NCBI GenBank assembly: GCA_031263565.1
Contig: JAISFR010000013.1
Coordinates: forward strand, 1-59,232
Length of the DNA: 59,232 bases
Direction: 5' to 3'
Origin: Candidatus Adiutrix sp.
Lineage (GTDB): Bacteria > Desulfobacterota > Desulfarculia > Adiutricales > Adiutricaceae
Shown here: in pieces, positions 9,596 through 18,063 of the stretch
How positions within the stretch are numbered: position 1 is the first letter of the stretch
Layout of the letters: the number at the start of each line of letters is the position of its first letter
Notes under the pieces: model-generated
Database searches by the model: none
The model's input: the letters and a program-made list of their open reading frames with translations, nothing else
Told to the model about the DNA's origin: nothing
Program-made: the position numbers and the translations under genes

Positions 9596-11014
9596 ATGAT
9601 CAGCATCATTCTATGCGGCGGAGCCGGCTCCAGGCTGTGGCCGGTTTCGCGGGAAACCCACCCCAAGCCTTTCCTGGCCCTGCCCGATGGGGAGAGTCTT
9701 TTGGAAAAGTCCTTCAGCCGGGCCAAAGCCCTGCCGGCGACTCGCGAGATTTTCACCATCACCAATCAGGCCCTGCTTTTCAAAGCCGCCCAGGCCGCCG
9801 AACGGGCCGGGGCGGATCAGGTGGCCTATATCCTTGAGCCTTTCGGCCGCAACACCGCTCCGGCGGTGGCCGCCGCCGCCCTGGAAGTTGAAAGGCGTCA
9901 CGGTGGCCGGAGCATCATGCTGATTCTGGCCGCCGACCACCTCATCGCCGATCAGGCCGCTTTTGCCCTGGCGGTGGATGAAGCCAGGGCCTTGGCCACG
10001 GCCGGACACCTGGTGACCTTCGGCATCAAGCCCAAGGCCCCGGAAACCGGTTACGGCTATATAGAAGCCGAGGGCCGGCAGGTTTTGCGCTTCGTGGAAA
10101 AGCCCGACGCCCGGACGGCCGCCGAATACCTGGCTACCGGTCGATTTTTGTGGAATTCAGGCATGTTCTGTTTTATGGCCGAAACATTTCTGGAGGAGAT
10201 GCGCCGTCACGCTCCGGAGCTTTTGAGCGCTGTGGAAAAAACCCTGGCCGCCTCGCAAAATTACGGCTATGGCCGAAACGCCCTGAAACTTGAACCCGGC
10301 GCCTTTGCCGCCGTGCCGGATATTTCCGTCGACTACGCCCTGATGGAAAAATCGGAACGGGTGGCGGTGGTGCCCTGTGATATCGGCTGGAGCGACATCG
10401 GGTCCTGGACGGCCCTGAGCGCTCTGAACCCGGCCGACGACTGCGCCAATCGTATGAATGAGGCGGATAACGTCATTGTGGAAGACAGCAGCGGCTGCGA
10501 TATCCACAGCCAAGGTCGCCTGGTGGCCGCTCTGGGCTTGAAGAATATTATGATTGTCGACACCCCGGACGCTCTTCTGGTCGCCGATAAAAACAGGGCT
10601 CAGGATGTCAAGCGCATCTATGACCGCCTCAAGCGTGACGGCCGTGAAGTGTACAAGCAGCACCGCACCGAATATCGGCCCTGGGGCTGCTACACCGTAC
10701 TGGAAACCGGGCCGCGTTTTAAAATCAAGAGGCTGAAGATTAAGCCCGGGGCCTCGGTCTCCCTGCAGTTGCACCATCATCGCAGTGAACATTGGATCGT
10801 GGTCCACGGCATGGCCGAGGTCACCTGTGACGGACGGGTGTTCCTGGTCGACACCAACGAATCCACCTACATCAAAGCCGGGCACAAACACCGGGTGGCC
10901 AACCGGGGTCTTCTGGATTTGATCATGATCGAAGTGCAGAGCGGCGAATACCTGGGGGAGGATGATATCATCCGTTTCGATGACCAATACGGCCGTTTGG
11001 AGGAAAAATCATGA
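9596..11014 (+). CDS. manC: Mannose-1-phosphate guanylyltransferase / mannose-6-phosphate isomerase
   Basis: 472 residues, matching the bifunctional type II enzyme. It makes GDP-mannose from mannose-1-phosphate and GTP, and the C-terminal cupin isomerises F6P and M6P. IILCGGAGSRLWPVSRE at residue 3 is the nucleotidyltransferase signature, FVEKPDARTA the sugar-phosphate site. The cupin half carries YRPWGCYTVLE and SLQLHHHRSEHWIVVHG with the metal-binding histidines. It heads a seven-gene plus-strand operon; its stop overlaps the next start by four bases (ATGA). It supplies Gmd, encoded divergently. Phosphomannomutase is not in this stretch, though the PGM at 34889 might have side activity. Confidence 0.95.
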   Translation: MISIILCGGAGSRLWPVSRETHPKPFLALPDGESLLEKSFSRAKALPATREIFTITNQALLFKAAQAAERAGADQVAYILEPFGRNTAPAVAAAALEVERRHGGRSIMLILAADHLIADQAAFALAVDEARALATAGHLVTFGIKPKAPETGYGYIEAEGRQVLRFVEKPDARTAAEYLATGRFLWNSGMFCFMAETFLEEMRRHAPELLSAVEKTLAASQNYGYGRNALKLEPGAFAAVPDISVDYALMEKSERVAVVPCDIGWSDIGSWTALSALNPADDCANRMNEADNVIVEDSSGCDIHSQGRLVAALGLKNIMIVDTPDALLVADKNRAQDVKRIYDRLKRDGREVYKQHRTEYRPWGCYTVLETGPRFKIKRLKIKPGASVSLQLHHHRSEHWIVVHGMAEVTCDGRVFLVDTNESTYIKAGHKHRVANRGLLDLIMIEVQSGEYLGEDDIIRFDDQYGRLEEKS

Positions 11015-11685
11015 GCCGACTGACCGCTTTGCTCCCCATGAAAGGTCATTCCGAACGGGCGCCCAACAAGAACATCCGTGATTTCGCCGGGCGGGGGCCG
11101 CTCTTCCGTCAGGTCTATGACCTCCTGGCCGCCTGTGAGCGGGTGGCCGAGATCATCATTGACACCGACAGCCCCCGCATCATGGAATTGGCCGAAGGAC
11201 TGCCCAAGGTAAAAATTGTCGAGCGGCCGAAAGCTCTGCACGGGGATCTGGTCTCCATGAATGACATCATCGCCCACGATTTGACCCAGGCCGCCCACGA
11301 ACACCTGCTCCAGACCCACTCCACCAACCCTTTGCTGAGCAAAGCCACCCTGGAGGCGGCCACGGAACGCTATTTCCAGGCCCTGCCGGAGCATGACAGT
11401 CTCTTTTCGGTCACCGCCCGGCAAAACCGTTTCTATTGGCCGGACGGGCGGCCGGTCAACCACAATCCGGAAGAACTTCTGCGCACCCAGGATCTGCCGC
11501 CCCTGTATGAGGAGAATTCCTGCTTCTACTTCTTTTCCCCGGAATCGTTCCACCGGGCCAACAGGCGGCGCATCGGCCAACGGCCCGTGCTCTTCCCCAT
11601 GTCCAAGCTGGAGGCCGTGGATATCGACGATGAGGATGACTTTGCCCTGGCCGAAGCCCTGGCCCGTCGGCTTCAGAGGGCCTGA
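11011..11685 (+). CDS. NeuA-like CMP-sugar cytidylyltransferase
   Basis: 224 residues, the size of acylneuraminate cytidylyltransferases. The N-terminus LLPMKGHSERAPNKNIRDFA is the CTP-binding loop of this family (usual form IPARGGSKRIPGKN), with the subgroup variant PMKGHSER. LLQTHSTNPLLSKATL matches the nucleotide/sugar-acid region and DIDDEDDFALAEAL the C-terminal metal-binding DxxxD-like end. Known members attach CMP to sialic, legionaminic or pseudaminic acid or related 2-keto-3-deoxy acids. No NeuB/NeuC homologue is present here; instead an HpcH/HpaI aldolase gene follows 11 bases downstream. It is translationally coupled to manC. The activated acid is unknown. Confidence 0.85.
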   Translation: MSRLTALLPMKGHSERAPNKNIRDFAGRGPLFRQVYDLLAACERVAEIIIDTDSPRIMELAEGLPKVKIVERPKALHGDLVSMNDIIAHDLTQAAHEHLLQTHSTNPLLSKATLEAATERYFQALPEHDSLFSVTARQNRFYWPDGRPVNHNPEELLRTQDLPPLYEENSCFYFFSPESFHRANRRRIGQRPVLFPMSKLEAVDIDDEDDFALAEALARRLQRA

Positions 11686-11696
11686 AAGAGACTCAG

Positions 11697-12545
11697 ATGA
11701 TAAGCAGCGGCGAAATACGAAAAAAAATGAAGGCCGGGCAAGCTTCCCTGGGCACCTGGCTGCAGATCCCCAATCCGGATGTGGCCGAAATCATCGGCCG
11801 CCTGGGCTATGACTGGGCCGCCGCGGATCTGGAGCACGGAGCATTCACTCGGGCTGATTTGCCCAATATTTTCCGGGCCCTGGAACTTGGGGGAACCCTG
11901 CCTTTCGCCCGCCTTCTGGAGGTCAGCCGGTCCCAGATCAAAGGCGCCCTGGAGTCCGGCGCCCGGGGCTTGATCTTGCCGATGATCGAATCACGGGAAC
12001 AGCTCGATTACGCCATTGCCGAGGCCCTGTATCCGGGAGGCCGGGAATTCGCCTCCGGCCGCCGGGGGGTTGGCTTCTGCCGGGCCAACCTCTATGGGCA
12101 GGAACTGGACCGGCACACCCGGCCCGGGCCGGGGCCGTCCCGCGATATCGTTATCGTGGCCCAGATTGAGCATGCCAGGGCCATAGAGAACCTTGAGGCC
12201 ATCTTCGCCCATCCCCGGCTGGATGCCTATATGGTCGGCCCCTATGACCTCTCGGCCTCCATGGGCCTCACCGGTGATTTCACCCACCCGGATTTCCAGG
12301 CCGCCATGGCCGCCATGGCCGCTTCGGCTGAAAAATGGCGGATCCCCAAAGGCACCCATGTGGTCCGGCCCAGGCCTTCAGAGCTTCAGGCCCGCCTGGA
12401 AGAGGGTTATGCTTTCATCGCCTATGGCCTTGACGCCGTCTTCCTGACGGAAGCGGCGAGAAACCCTCTGAAGCCGGTTGGGACCCGGGGCCGACTCCGA
12501 CGAAACCTGATCGACAGCCGCAACCGGCTGCCCGGGTCGAAATAA
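11697..12545 (+). CDS. HpcH/HpaI-family pyruvate aldolase
   Basis: 282 residues. The family are class II, metal-dependent aldolases that make or split 2-keto-3-deoxy acids using pyruvate (HpaI, GarL, RhmA). GTWLQIPNPDVAEIIGRLGY, then AAADLEHGAF, holds the DxEHG signature with the catalytic-site His. IVAQIEHARAIENLEAI gives the metal-binding Glu and MVGPYDLSASMG the metal-binding Asp. Its position between a cytidylyltransferase and an epimerase suggests a biosynthetic role, joining pyruvate to an aldehyde sugar to form a ulosonic acid. That role is inference; a catabolic aldolase is the alternative. The coding start is ATG at 11697, after a short purine-rich leader. Confidence 0.9.
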   Translation: MISSGEIRKKMKAGQASLGTWLQIPNPDVAEIIGRLGYDWAAADLEHGAFTRADLPNIFRALELGGTLPFARLLEVSRSQIKGALESGARGLILPMIESREQLDYAIAEALYPGGREFASGRRGVGFCRANLYGQELDRHTRPGPGPSRDIVIVAQIEHARAIENLEAIFAHPRLDAYMVGPYDLSASMGLTGDFTHPDFQAAMAAMAASAEKWRIPKGTHVVRPRPSELQARLEEGYAFIAYGLDAVFLTEAARNPLKPVGTRGRLRRNLIDSRNRLPGSK

Positions 12546-12556
12546 GGGGTGAGACC

Positions 12557-13477
12557 ATGAAAGTGACTGTTTTCGGCGGCTCCGGTTTTTTGGGCTCCCA
12601 TTCGGCCGATAAGCTCAGCGAGGCCGGGCATGAGGTGACCATTTTTGATATCCGCCCCTCTCCCTGGCTTCGCCCGGATCAACAAATGATCGTCGGCGAC
12701 ATTTTGGATGACGGGGCTGTGTCGCGGGCGGTGACCGGGGCGAACGCGGTCTACAACTATGCCGGCCTGGCCGACATCGGCGAAGCCAATCTCCGGCCGG
12801 TGGACACCGCGGCCTATAATGTGCTGGGCAACGTCAAAGTGCTGGAGGCCTCGCGTCAGGCGTGCGTGGGGCGCTTCATCTTCGCCAGCACCCTGTATGT
12901 TTACGGCAAGAGCGGCGGCTTCTACCGCTGTTCGAAGCAGGCTTCCGAACTTTACGTGGAGCATTACCGCCAGGAATACGGGCTGGAATATACCATTCTG
13001 CGTTACGGCTCCCTTTACGGGCCCCGGGCCGACCGGCGCAACGGCATCTACAAGTTCGTGCGCGAGGCTATGGAAACCGGAGTCATCACCTATTACGGCA
13101 CCCCGGAGGCCCTTCGCAACTATATCAATGTAGAGGATGCCGCCATCTGCAGCGTCGATATTCTCGACGCGGCTTTCGCCGACACCAATATAGTCCTCAC
13201 CGGTCAGCAGTCAATGCGGGTGACCGACCTGTTCAAGATGATCAGCGAAATTTTGGGACGCCCCCTTCAATACAATTTCGCCCACGACGAACACAGCAAC
13301 CATTACGACATTACCCCCTATGCCTTCCATCCCCGCCTGGGCAAAAAAATGGCCCCCCGCTGTTCGGTGGATCTGGGGCAGGGGCTGCTGAGCATCATAG
13401 AAGACATTCACCGGGAACTCAACCCCCATCTTAATTTTGAAATGGCCTTCCCCTGCCGCGGCGGGCCGGATGAATGA
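12557..13477 (+). CDS. NAD-dependent epimerase/dehydratase (extended SDR)
   Basis: 306 residues. VTVFGGSGFLGSHSADKL is the Rossmann GxxGxxG motif, FASTLYVYG carries the catalytic Ser/Thr region, and FYRCSKQASELY supplies YxxxK spaced as in sugar epimerases. LRYGSLYGPRAD is the conserved active-site loop. It probably acts on a nucleotide sugar or a sugar acid within the same pathway as its operon partners. The specific substrate cannot be read from sequence. The end of the frame is 16 bases before the next start. Confidence 0.88.
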   Translation: MKVTVFGGSGFLGSHSADKLSEAGHEVTIFDIRPSPWLRPDQQMIVGDILDDGAVSRAVTGANAVYNYAGLADIGEANLRPVDTAAYNVLGNVKVLEASRQACVGRFIFASTLYVYGKSGGFYRCSKQASELYVEHYRQEYGLEYTILRYGSLYGPRADRRNGIYKFVREAMETGVITYYGTPEALRNYINVEDAAICSVDILDAAFADTNIVLTGQQSMRVTDLFKMISEILGRPLQYNFAHDEHSNHYDITPYAFHPRLGKKMAPRCSVDLGQGLLSIIEDIHRELNPHLNFEMAFPCRGGPDE

Positions 13478-13493
13478 CTCACAGCGGGGCCTT

Positions 13494-14402
13494 ATGAAAA
13501 TCGCGGTCACCACCTCAACATTTGCCGAGCAGGATCCGGGTCCGCTGGATCTGCTGCGGGCCAATTTTGACGAAGTGCGCCTCAATCCCCACGGGCGAAC
13601 CCTCAGCGCTGAGGAAACTGTGGGTTTTTTGGCGGGCTGTGCCGGGGTCCTGGCCGGCACCGAGCCTTACAGCGCCGAACTCTTCGCGGCCCGACCGGAG
13701 TTGCGGGTTGTCTCCCGCTGCGGGGCGGGCTTGGACAGCGTGGATCTCAAGGCGGCCGCCGCCAAGGGGGTGGCGGTGCTCAATACCCCCGACGGGCCGT
13801 CACCGGCGGTGGCTGAATTGACCCTGGCGCTGGCCCTTGATCTGGCCCGCCGAATTTCCCTTCATGACCGGAATCTCAGGAATGGGGCCTGGAGAAAACG
13901 TCTGGGCCGGCTGTTGGCCGGGCAGCAGGTGGCGGTCATCGGGTACGGCCGCATCGGCCGGCGGGTGGCCGGGCTTTTTCGGGCCCTGGGCTGCCGGGTG
14001 GCGGTCTGTGATCCCTATGCGGATTCCGGGGAACTGCCCAACAGGCCGCTGGCGGAGCTCCTGCCTTGCAGTGACGGACTGACCCTGCATTGCGCCCCAC
14101 CGCCCGGAGGCCCGCTTTTGGGCCGGGCCGAGCTGGCCCTGATGAAGCCCGGGGCCTGGCTGATCAATGCCGCCCGAGGCGGGCTGGTCGATGAAGAGGC
14201 CCTGGCCGAGGCCCTGGCCGAGGGCCGGCTTTCCGGGGCGGCCCTGGACGTTTTCGAACGAGAACCCTATCAAGGGCCGCTGACCGGGCTGGATACGGCC
14301 TTGCTGACTCCCCACATCGGCTCTTATGCCCGCGAGGCCAGAATCGGCATGGAACGGGAGGCCGCTGAAAATTTGCTCCGGGGTCTGGGCCGTGACGACT
14401 GA
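13494..14402 (+). CDS. D-isomer-specific 2-hydroxyacid dehydrogenase
   Basis: 302 residues. I chose the ATG at 13494 (MKIAVTTSTF) because upstream ATGs lie inside the epimerase gene and encode unrelated sequence. VAVIGYGRIGRRVAGLF is the NAD-binding loop. NAARGGLVDEEALAEAL carries the catalytic Arg, LDVFEREPY the Glu and LTPHIGSYAREAR the His. The family includes phosphoglycerate dehydrogenase (serA-like, without the ACT domain here), glyoxylate reductase and D-lactate dehydrogenase. In this operon it may set the redox state of the aldehyde or keto-acid used by the aldolase. That assignment is inference. Confidence 0.9.
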   Translation: MKIAVTTSTFAEQDPGPLDLLRANFDEVRLNPHGRTLSAEETVGFLAGCAGVLAGTEPYSAELFAARPELRVVSRCGAGLDSVDLKAAAAKGVAVLNTPDGPSPAVAELTLALALDLARRISLHDRNLRNGAWRKRLGRLLAGQQVAVIGYGRIGRRVAGLFRALGCRVAVCDPYADSGELPNRPLAELLPCSDGLTLHCAPPPGGPLLGRAELALMKPGAWLINAARGGLVDEEALAEALAEGRLSGAALDVFEREPYQGPLTGLDTALLTPHIGSYAREARIGMEREAAENLLRGLGRDD

Positions 14403-15141
14403 AACCGTTTTTCTGTCGCGGCCTTATCGGCCGGGCATGGCTTTATACGGCGGCCGCGATTCCTTCCGGATGGCGCCGGACGGCGATCTGAGCCGGGGGC
14501 ATTCGGCCAACTCCCTCAACATTTCTTTCTCCAATCACGACGGCAGCCATCTCGACTTGCCCCGCCATGTCCATCCGGAAGGGCGGACTCTGGACGATTA
14601 TCCGGCAGAGTATTTCATTTTTCAACGCCCGGCGGTGCTGGCCGTCAGACCGGCCAGGGGGCGTTACCTCGGCGCCGCCGATTTTATGTCCGCTGATATT
14701 CCGAAAGGCGCCGACCTGATTCTCATTAAGACCGGGGTTCCTTATGAGTCTGAGAGTTATTGGCGCGACAATCCCGGCTTGGACCCCGGCGGAGCCGAGT
14801 TCCTCAAAAGCCTGGTTCCCGCGCCGCGTTGCCTGGGCCTGGATTGCATTTCGGTCAACGCCTGGTCTGACCGCGGTCCCGGCCGGGCCGCTCATCGGAT
14901 TCTGCTGGCCGAACCGGCAATTCTTATTCTGGAAGACCTTGATCTCAGCCCCCTGGACCGGCCGGGCCTGAGCTTGGGGCAGGTGACGGTCGCCCCCCTG
15001 AGGCTGGCCGGCGCCGACGGAGCCCCGGTTACGGTGCTGGCCGAACTGATTGCTTCCGAAGAGCCTGCCAGGAACCCCGGGGCCAAGTCCGGCGAACCCC
15101 GGTCGGCCGCCGCCGCACAACTAAAGAGAAAAACAAAATGA
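14392..15141 (+). CDS. Cyclase-family (kynurenine formamidase-like) metal hydrolase
   Basis: 249 residues from a GTG at 14392 that overlaps the end of the dehydrogenase gene by 11 bases. The upstream ATG at 14326 is deep inside that gene. NHDGSHLDLPRHVHPEG is the family metal-binding motif (HxGTHxDxPxH), about residue 45. The family (PF04199) includes bacterial kynurenine formamidase and some lactone- or amide-cleaving enzymes. A lactonase-type or ring-opening role on a sugar acid would fit the operon, but nothing in the sequence proves it. It overlaps the next gene by four bases, so translation is coupled. Confidence 0.82.
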   Translation: MTTETVFLSRPYRPGMALYGGRDSFRMAPDGDLSRGHSANSLNISFSNHDGSHLDLPRHVHPEGRTLDDYPAEYFIFQRPAVLAVRPARGRYLGAADFMSADIPKGADLILIKTGVPYESESYWRDNPGLDPGGAEFLKSLVPAPRCLGLDCISVNAWSDRGPGRAAHRILLAEPAILILEDLDLSPLDRPGLSLGQVTVAPLRLAGADGAPVTVLAELIASEEPARNPGAKSGEPRSAAAAQLKRKTK

Positions 15142-15779
15142 ATAACGGGCTCCAGGCCATTGTTTTCGACTGCGACGGCGTCATTCTGGAATCCGCGGAT
15201 ATCAAGTCCCGGGCCATCTTCAAACTCGGCGAACCCTTTGGCCCTGAAATTCAGCGGCGTTTTTACGAACACCACCTCCGGCATACCGGGGTGAGCCGTT
15301 ATGAGAAGTTCGCCTGGCTTTACCGAACCGAGCTGGGCCGGGAAATAAGCCCGGAAGAATCGACCCGCCTGGGGCATCTTTTTGCCGGCTATTGTGGCGA
15401 AGCTGTGCGTCAGGCGCCCTTTGTTCCAGGTTTTGAAGCGGTGCTGGCTGAATGCCAGGGCCGGCTGCCCCTTTTTGTGGCCTCCGGCACGCCTCATGAG
15501 GAACTCTGCCAAATCTTGGCCGAGCGGGGGCTGAGGGATAAATTCACCGCGATCTTCGGCGCCCCGCCGGCCAAAAGTGAACTCTTGTCCCGTATCATCA
15601 GCGGGAATGGCTTGCGCGCCGACCGGGTCTTGATGGTCGGCGACGGGGAGACCGATTTGCAAGCCGCCCACGACAACGGAACTCTTTTTTACGGCCGGGG
15701 AGAGTTGTTCAAAGACCGGGGACTGCCCTGGTCTCTCGATTTGACCGGGCTTGGAAAGTATTGGCGGGGACTTGTCTGA
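15138..15779 (+). CDS. HAD-superfamily sugar-phosphate phosphatase
   Basis: 213 residues. IVFDCDGVILESADIKSRA holds the nucleophile DxD motif I. FVASGTPHEELC is motif II and VLMVGDGETDLQAAHDN motif IV; a Lys for motif III lies in GAPPAKSELL. It resembles phosphoglycolate phosphatase-like subfamily I enzymes with a helical cap between motifs I and II. As the last gene of the seven-gene operon, it may remove a phosphate from the ulosonic acid before CMP activation, as KdsC does for Kdo-8-phosphate. That is inference. It converges on the glycosyltransferase at 15801. Confidence 0.88.
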   Translation: MNNGLQAIVFDCDGVILESADIKSRAIFKLGEPFGPEIQRRFYEHHLRHTGVSRYEKFAWLYRTELGREISPEESTRLGHLFAGYCGEAVRQAPFVPGFEAVLAECQGRLPLFVASGTPHEELCQILAERGLRDKFTAIFGAPPAKSELLSRIISGNGLRADRVLMVGDGETDLQAAHDNGTLFYGRGELFKDRGLPWSLDLTGLGKYWRGLV

Positions 15780-15800
15780 TGTTGGGAACCGATATCCTCA

Positions 15801-18026
15801 TTATTCGGGTATGAGTTTGATTAAAGCGCGAACCAATTTGCCGGTCGATCGTTTGCGAAGCCGGGCTTTCAAACGAGGGCGGTCTAAAAGCAACATTATG
15901 ATGACTTTGCGCATCCAGGCGGCGTTTTTATAGCGGTTTAACAAGCGCTGATCCCAGAATGGCGCTTCGGATCGACGGCCTTGGGGGAGCCCATCGTGAC
16001 CTGGCGACAGATGCAGGATACGTTCCTGGAAAGATTCTTCATTCGCTTCCACTATTTCTTTGACGGCCCCGGCCGCGTAATGTTCCGGAGGCTCTTCGGC
16101 GAAAATATTGGCGTGGGCCTGAAGAAACGCCCGGGCCCGATTCCGGATATCGACGCCGGCCTTAAGATCGGCCAGGGTCCGTTCCAGCGCTCCTGCCAAT
16201 GATGCCGTGGAAACGCTGACTTGAAAGGCTCCCATCGGGTTTTCCTGATATTTAGGGAATTTCTCTCCGTGAGGGTTATGGTAAATGGCCGGCTTACCCA
16301 AGGCCAGGGCCTCCAGAATGCAGGTGGAAAAACGGCTTATCAATAAAGAGCCGCTTTTGATTTCCTCATAAATGCTGTTGTTTGAAACCGCCAGGGGCGA
16401 CAGGTCGGCCTGGTCCGCCGGGTGTTGGGAGACGACAAAATCAAGCCCCACCTGCCGGCAGGCGGCCACGGCTGATTCCAGATAAGCCTGGCGGGCGTCT
16501 TCCAGCACTCCGTAAGAAAAATTCACATTGATCACCGCCCGGGGTCGGGCGGGGAAACATATTTCCTCGCCCAGCAGCCGGCGAACGGTCGGCAGCCCCA
16601 CTACGGTGTTTTTTGGTTTGGAATATATTGACCGATAGTACTCGCCCGGCAACAGCAAGTGATCTGGGTGACGGTAGGGCAGATGTTTTTTGACCGGCGG
16701 GGCCGGCGGCTCCAGCAAAAAATCGTCATTGATGCCCTCGTAAAAGCCGATAACGGGTATTTGGCGTTGTTTGAGGGTCAGCACCAAGAGCCGGAAAAAG
16801 CCCCAGTCCCCGGCCACCAGGTAGGCCCGGGCGTTTAAAAACAAAGGGCAGATCCGCAGGCAGTCAAACCTGAAGAGCCTGATATCGGAATAGGCGGCCG
16901 CCTCCTCATCGGATATGGCCCTGGCGATGGAAAACGGCTTTGAATCAGAGATATCACAGATGACGTTCTTGATGGCCATTTCGTCAAGCCGCCTGGCCAC
17001 GGCCACGAAATTGCGCACCTGGTAATCCGCATTGGCCACCATGACCACCGCCCCGGCCACGGCCTCCAACAGTTCCGGATCAGGGCAGGCCGGTTCATCA
17101 AGCGTTGACTCCTCCGAGTGACGCAAGGCCTGGATCAAGGGCTCCGTAAGGCCATATTTTCTGAATACCTCCGATGATTCAATTCTCTCCGGCAGCCGGC
17201 TCTTCAAAGAGGAATCATGGCCGGCATATTTCTTCAGACGTAGCCAGGTCAGCCCGGTGAACCGTTCGGCAAATTCCCGCCAATCGTCCAGGTAACGCTC
17301 CAGGGAATTATTTTCCAAAAAAATAAGCGGCATGCGCTCAACAGCCGCAACCGCGTCATCAATTTTTCCAGGTGACAGGGAAGCCGTTGCTGACCCGCGG
17401 GTGATTCTCCAGTAATAAAGATCTTCCGGCAGAGCCTCAATCGAGTCGGCCCAGAGGACGGCCCGGGTCACAAATTCAATGTCTTCGTAAAAACCCTTTT
17501 CGGTGAACCTGATGCGCTTTTGATCTAAAAAACTTCGTTTATACACCGCGCCAAAGGCGCGGAAGCCGCGCCGACCCCTGATGGTCAGGCTTTTAAATTC
17601 ACCGGGAATATGCCAGCCATCACTGCTGAGCCTTAAAACCGCCTCTCCGAAGGGGCCGATTTTCAGAATACTGGAAAAAAGCACCTCTGGTTTTGATGCC
17701 AGAAGAGCCAGCCGATAACATTCCAGGGCATCACTTCTCAATAAATCGTCGGCGTCCAGAAACGTTATATACTCGCCACGGGCTTCTTCCAGGGCCCGGT
17801 TGCGGGCCGCGCCAGGCCCCACATTGTAAGGATTCTTAAACAGGTGAACGTTGTTGGCCGTCTTTCCGAGCTCGGCCATCACCGTGGCCGTGCCGTCGGT
17901 GGACCCGCCGTCAATTATCAAAATTTCATAAAAATCGTCGCTTAACGATTGAAGACGAGCCGACTCCACCGCCTCGGCCAGGGTCGCTTCGGCGTTGTAG
18001 GCTGGTATGACTATGGAAAAAAGCAT
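15801..18026 (-). CDS. Two-domain glycosyltransferase, paralogue of 532-2919
   Basis: 741 residues. Residues 1-230 are a GT2 transferase with all landmarks (IVIPAYNAEATLAEAVESA; ILIIDGGSTDGTA; FLDADDLLRSDALECY as the DXD site; YEDIEFVTRA). The C-terminal GT-B-like domain shares FYEGINDDF, LLPGEYYRSIYSK, VVGLPTVRRLL and SRFSTCILEALALGKP with the 795-residue paralogue. A short basic tail ends the protein. It stands alone on the minus strand, convergent with the seven-gene operon and downstream of the SPOR gene. The intact DXD suggests that it is the active copy of the pair. It probably transfers sugars in the cytosol onto the glycan made by this island. Confidence 0.85.
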   Translation of the reverse strand: MLFSIVIPAYNAEATLAEAVESARLQSLSDDFYEILIIDGGSTDGTATVMAELGKTANNVHLFKNPYNVGPGAARNRALEEARGEYITFLDADDLLRSDALECYRLALLASKPEVLFSSILKIGPFGEAVLRLSSDGWHIPGEFKSLTIRGRRGFRAFGAVYKRSFLDQKRIRFTEKGFYEDIEFVTRAVLWADSIEALPEDLYYWRITRGSATASLSPGKIDDAVAAVERMPLIFLENNSLERYLDDWREFAERFTGLTWLRLKKYAGHDSSLKSRLPERIESSEVFRKYGLTEPLIQALRHSEESTLDEPACPDPELLEAVAGAVVMVANADYQVRNFVAVARRLDEMAIKNVICDISDSKPFSIARAISDEEAAAYSDIRLFRFDCLRICPLFLNARAYLVAGDWGFFRLLVLTLKQRQIPVIGFYEGINDDFLLEPPAPPVKKHLPYRHPDHLLLPGEYYRSIYSKPKNTVVGLPTVRRLLGEEICFPARPRAVINVNFSYGVLEDARQAYLESAVAACRQVGLDFVVSQHPADQADLSPLAVSNNSIYEEIKSGSLLISRFSTCILEALALGKPAIYHNPHGEKFPKYQENPMGAFQVSVSTASLAGALERTLADLKAGVDIRNRARAFLQAHANIFAEEPPEHYAAGAVKEIVEANEESFQERILHLSPGHDGLPQGRRSEAPFWDQRLLNRYKNAAWMRKVIIMLLLDRPRLKARLRKRSTGKLVRALIKLIPE

Positions 18027-18063
18027 TCACTAAAGAGCGGTGACTCTTATTTCTTGACAGCCC

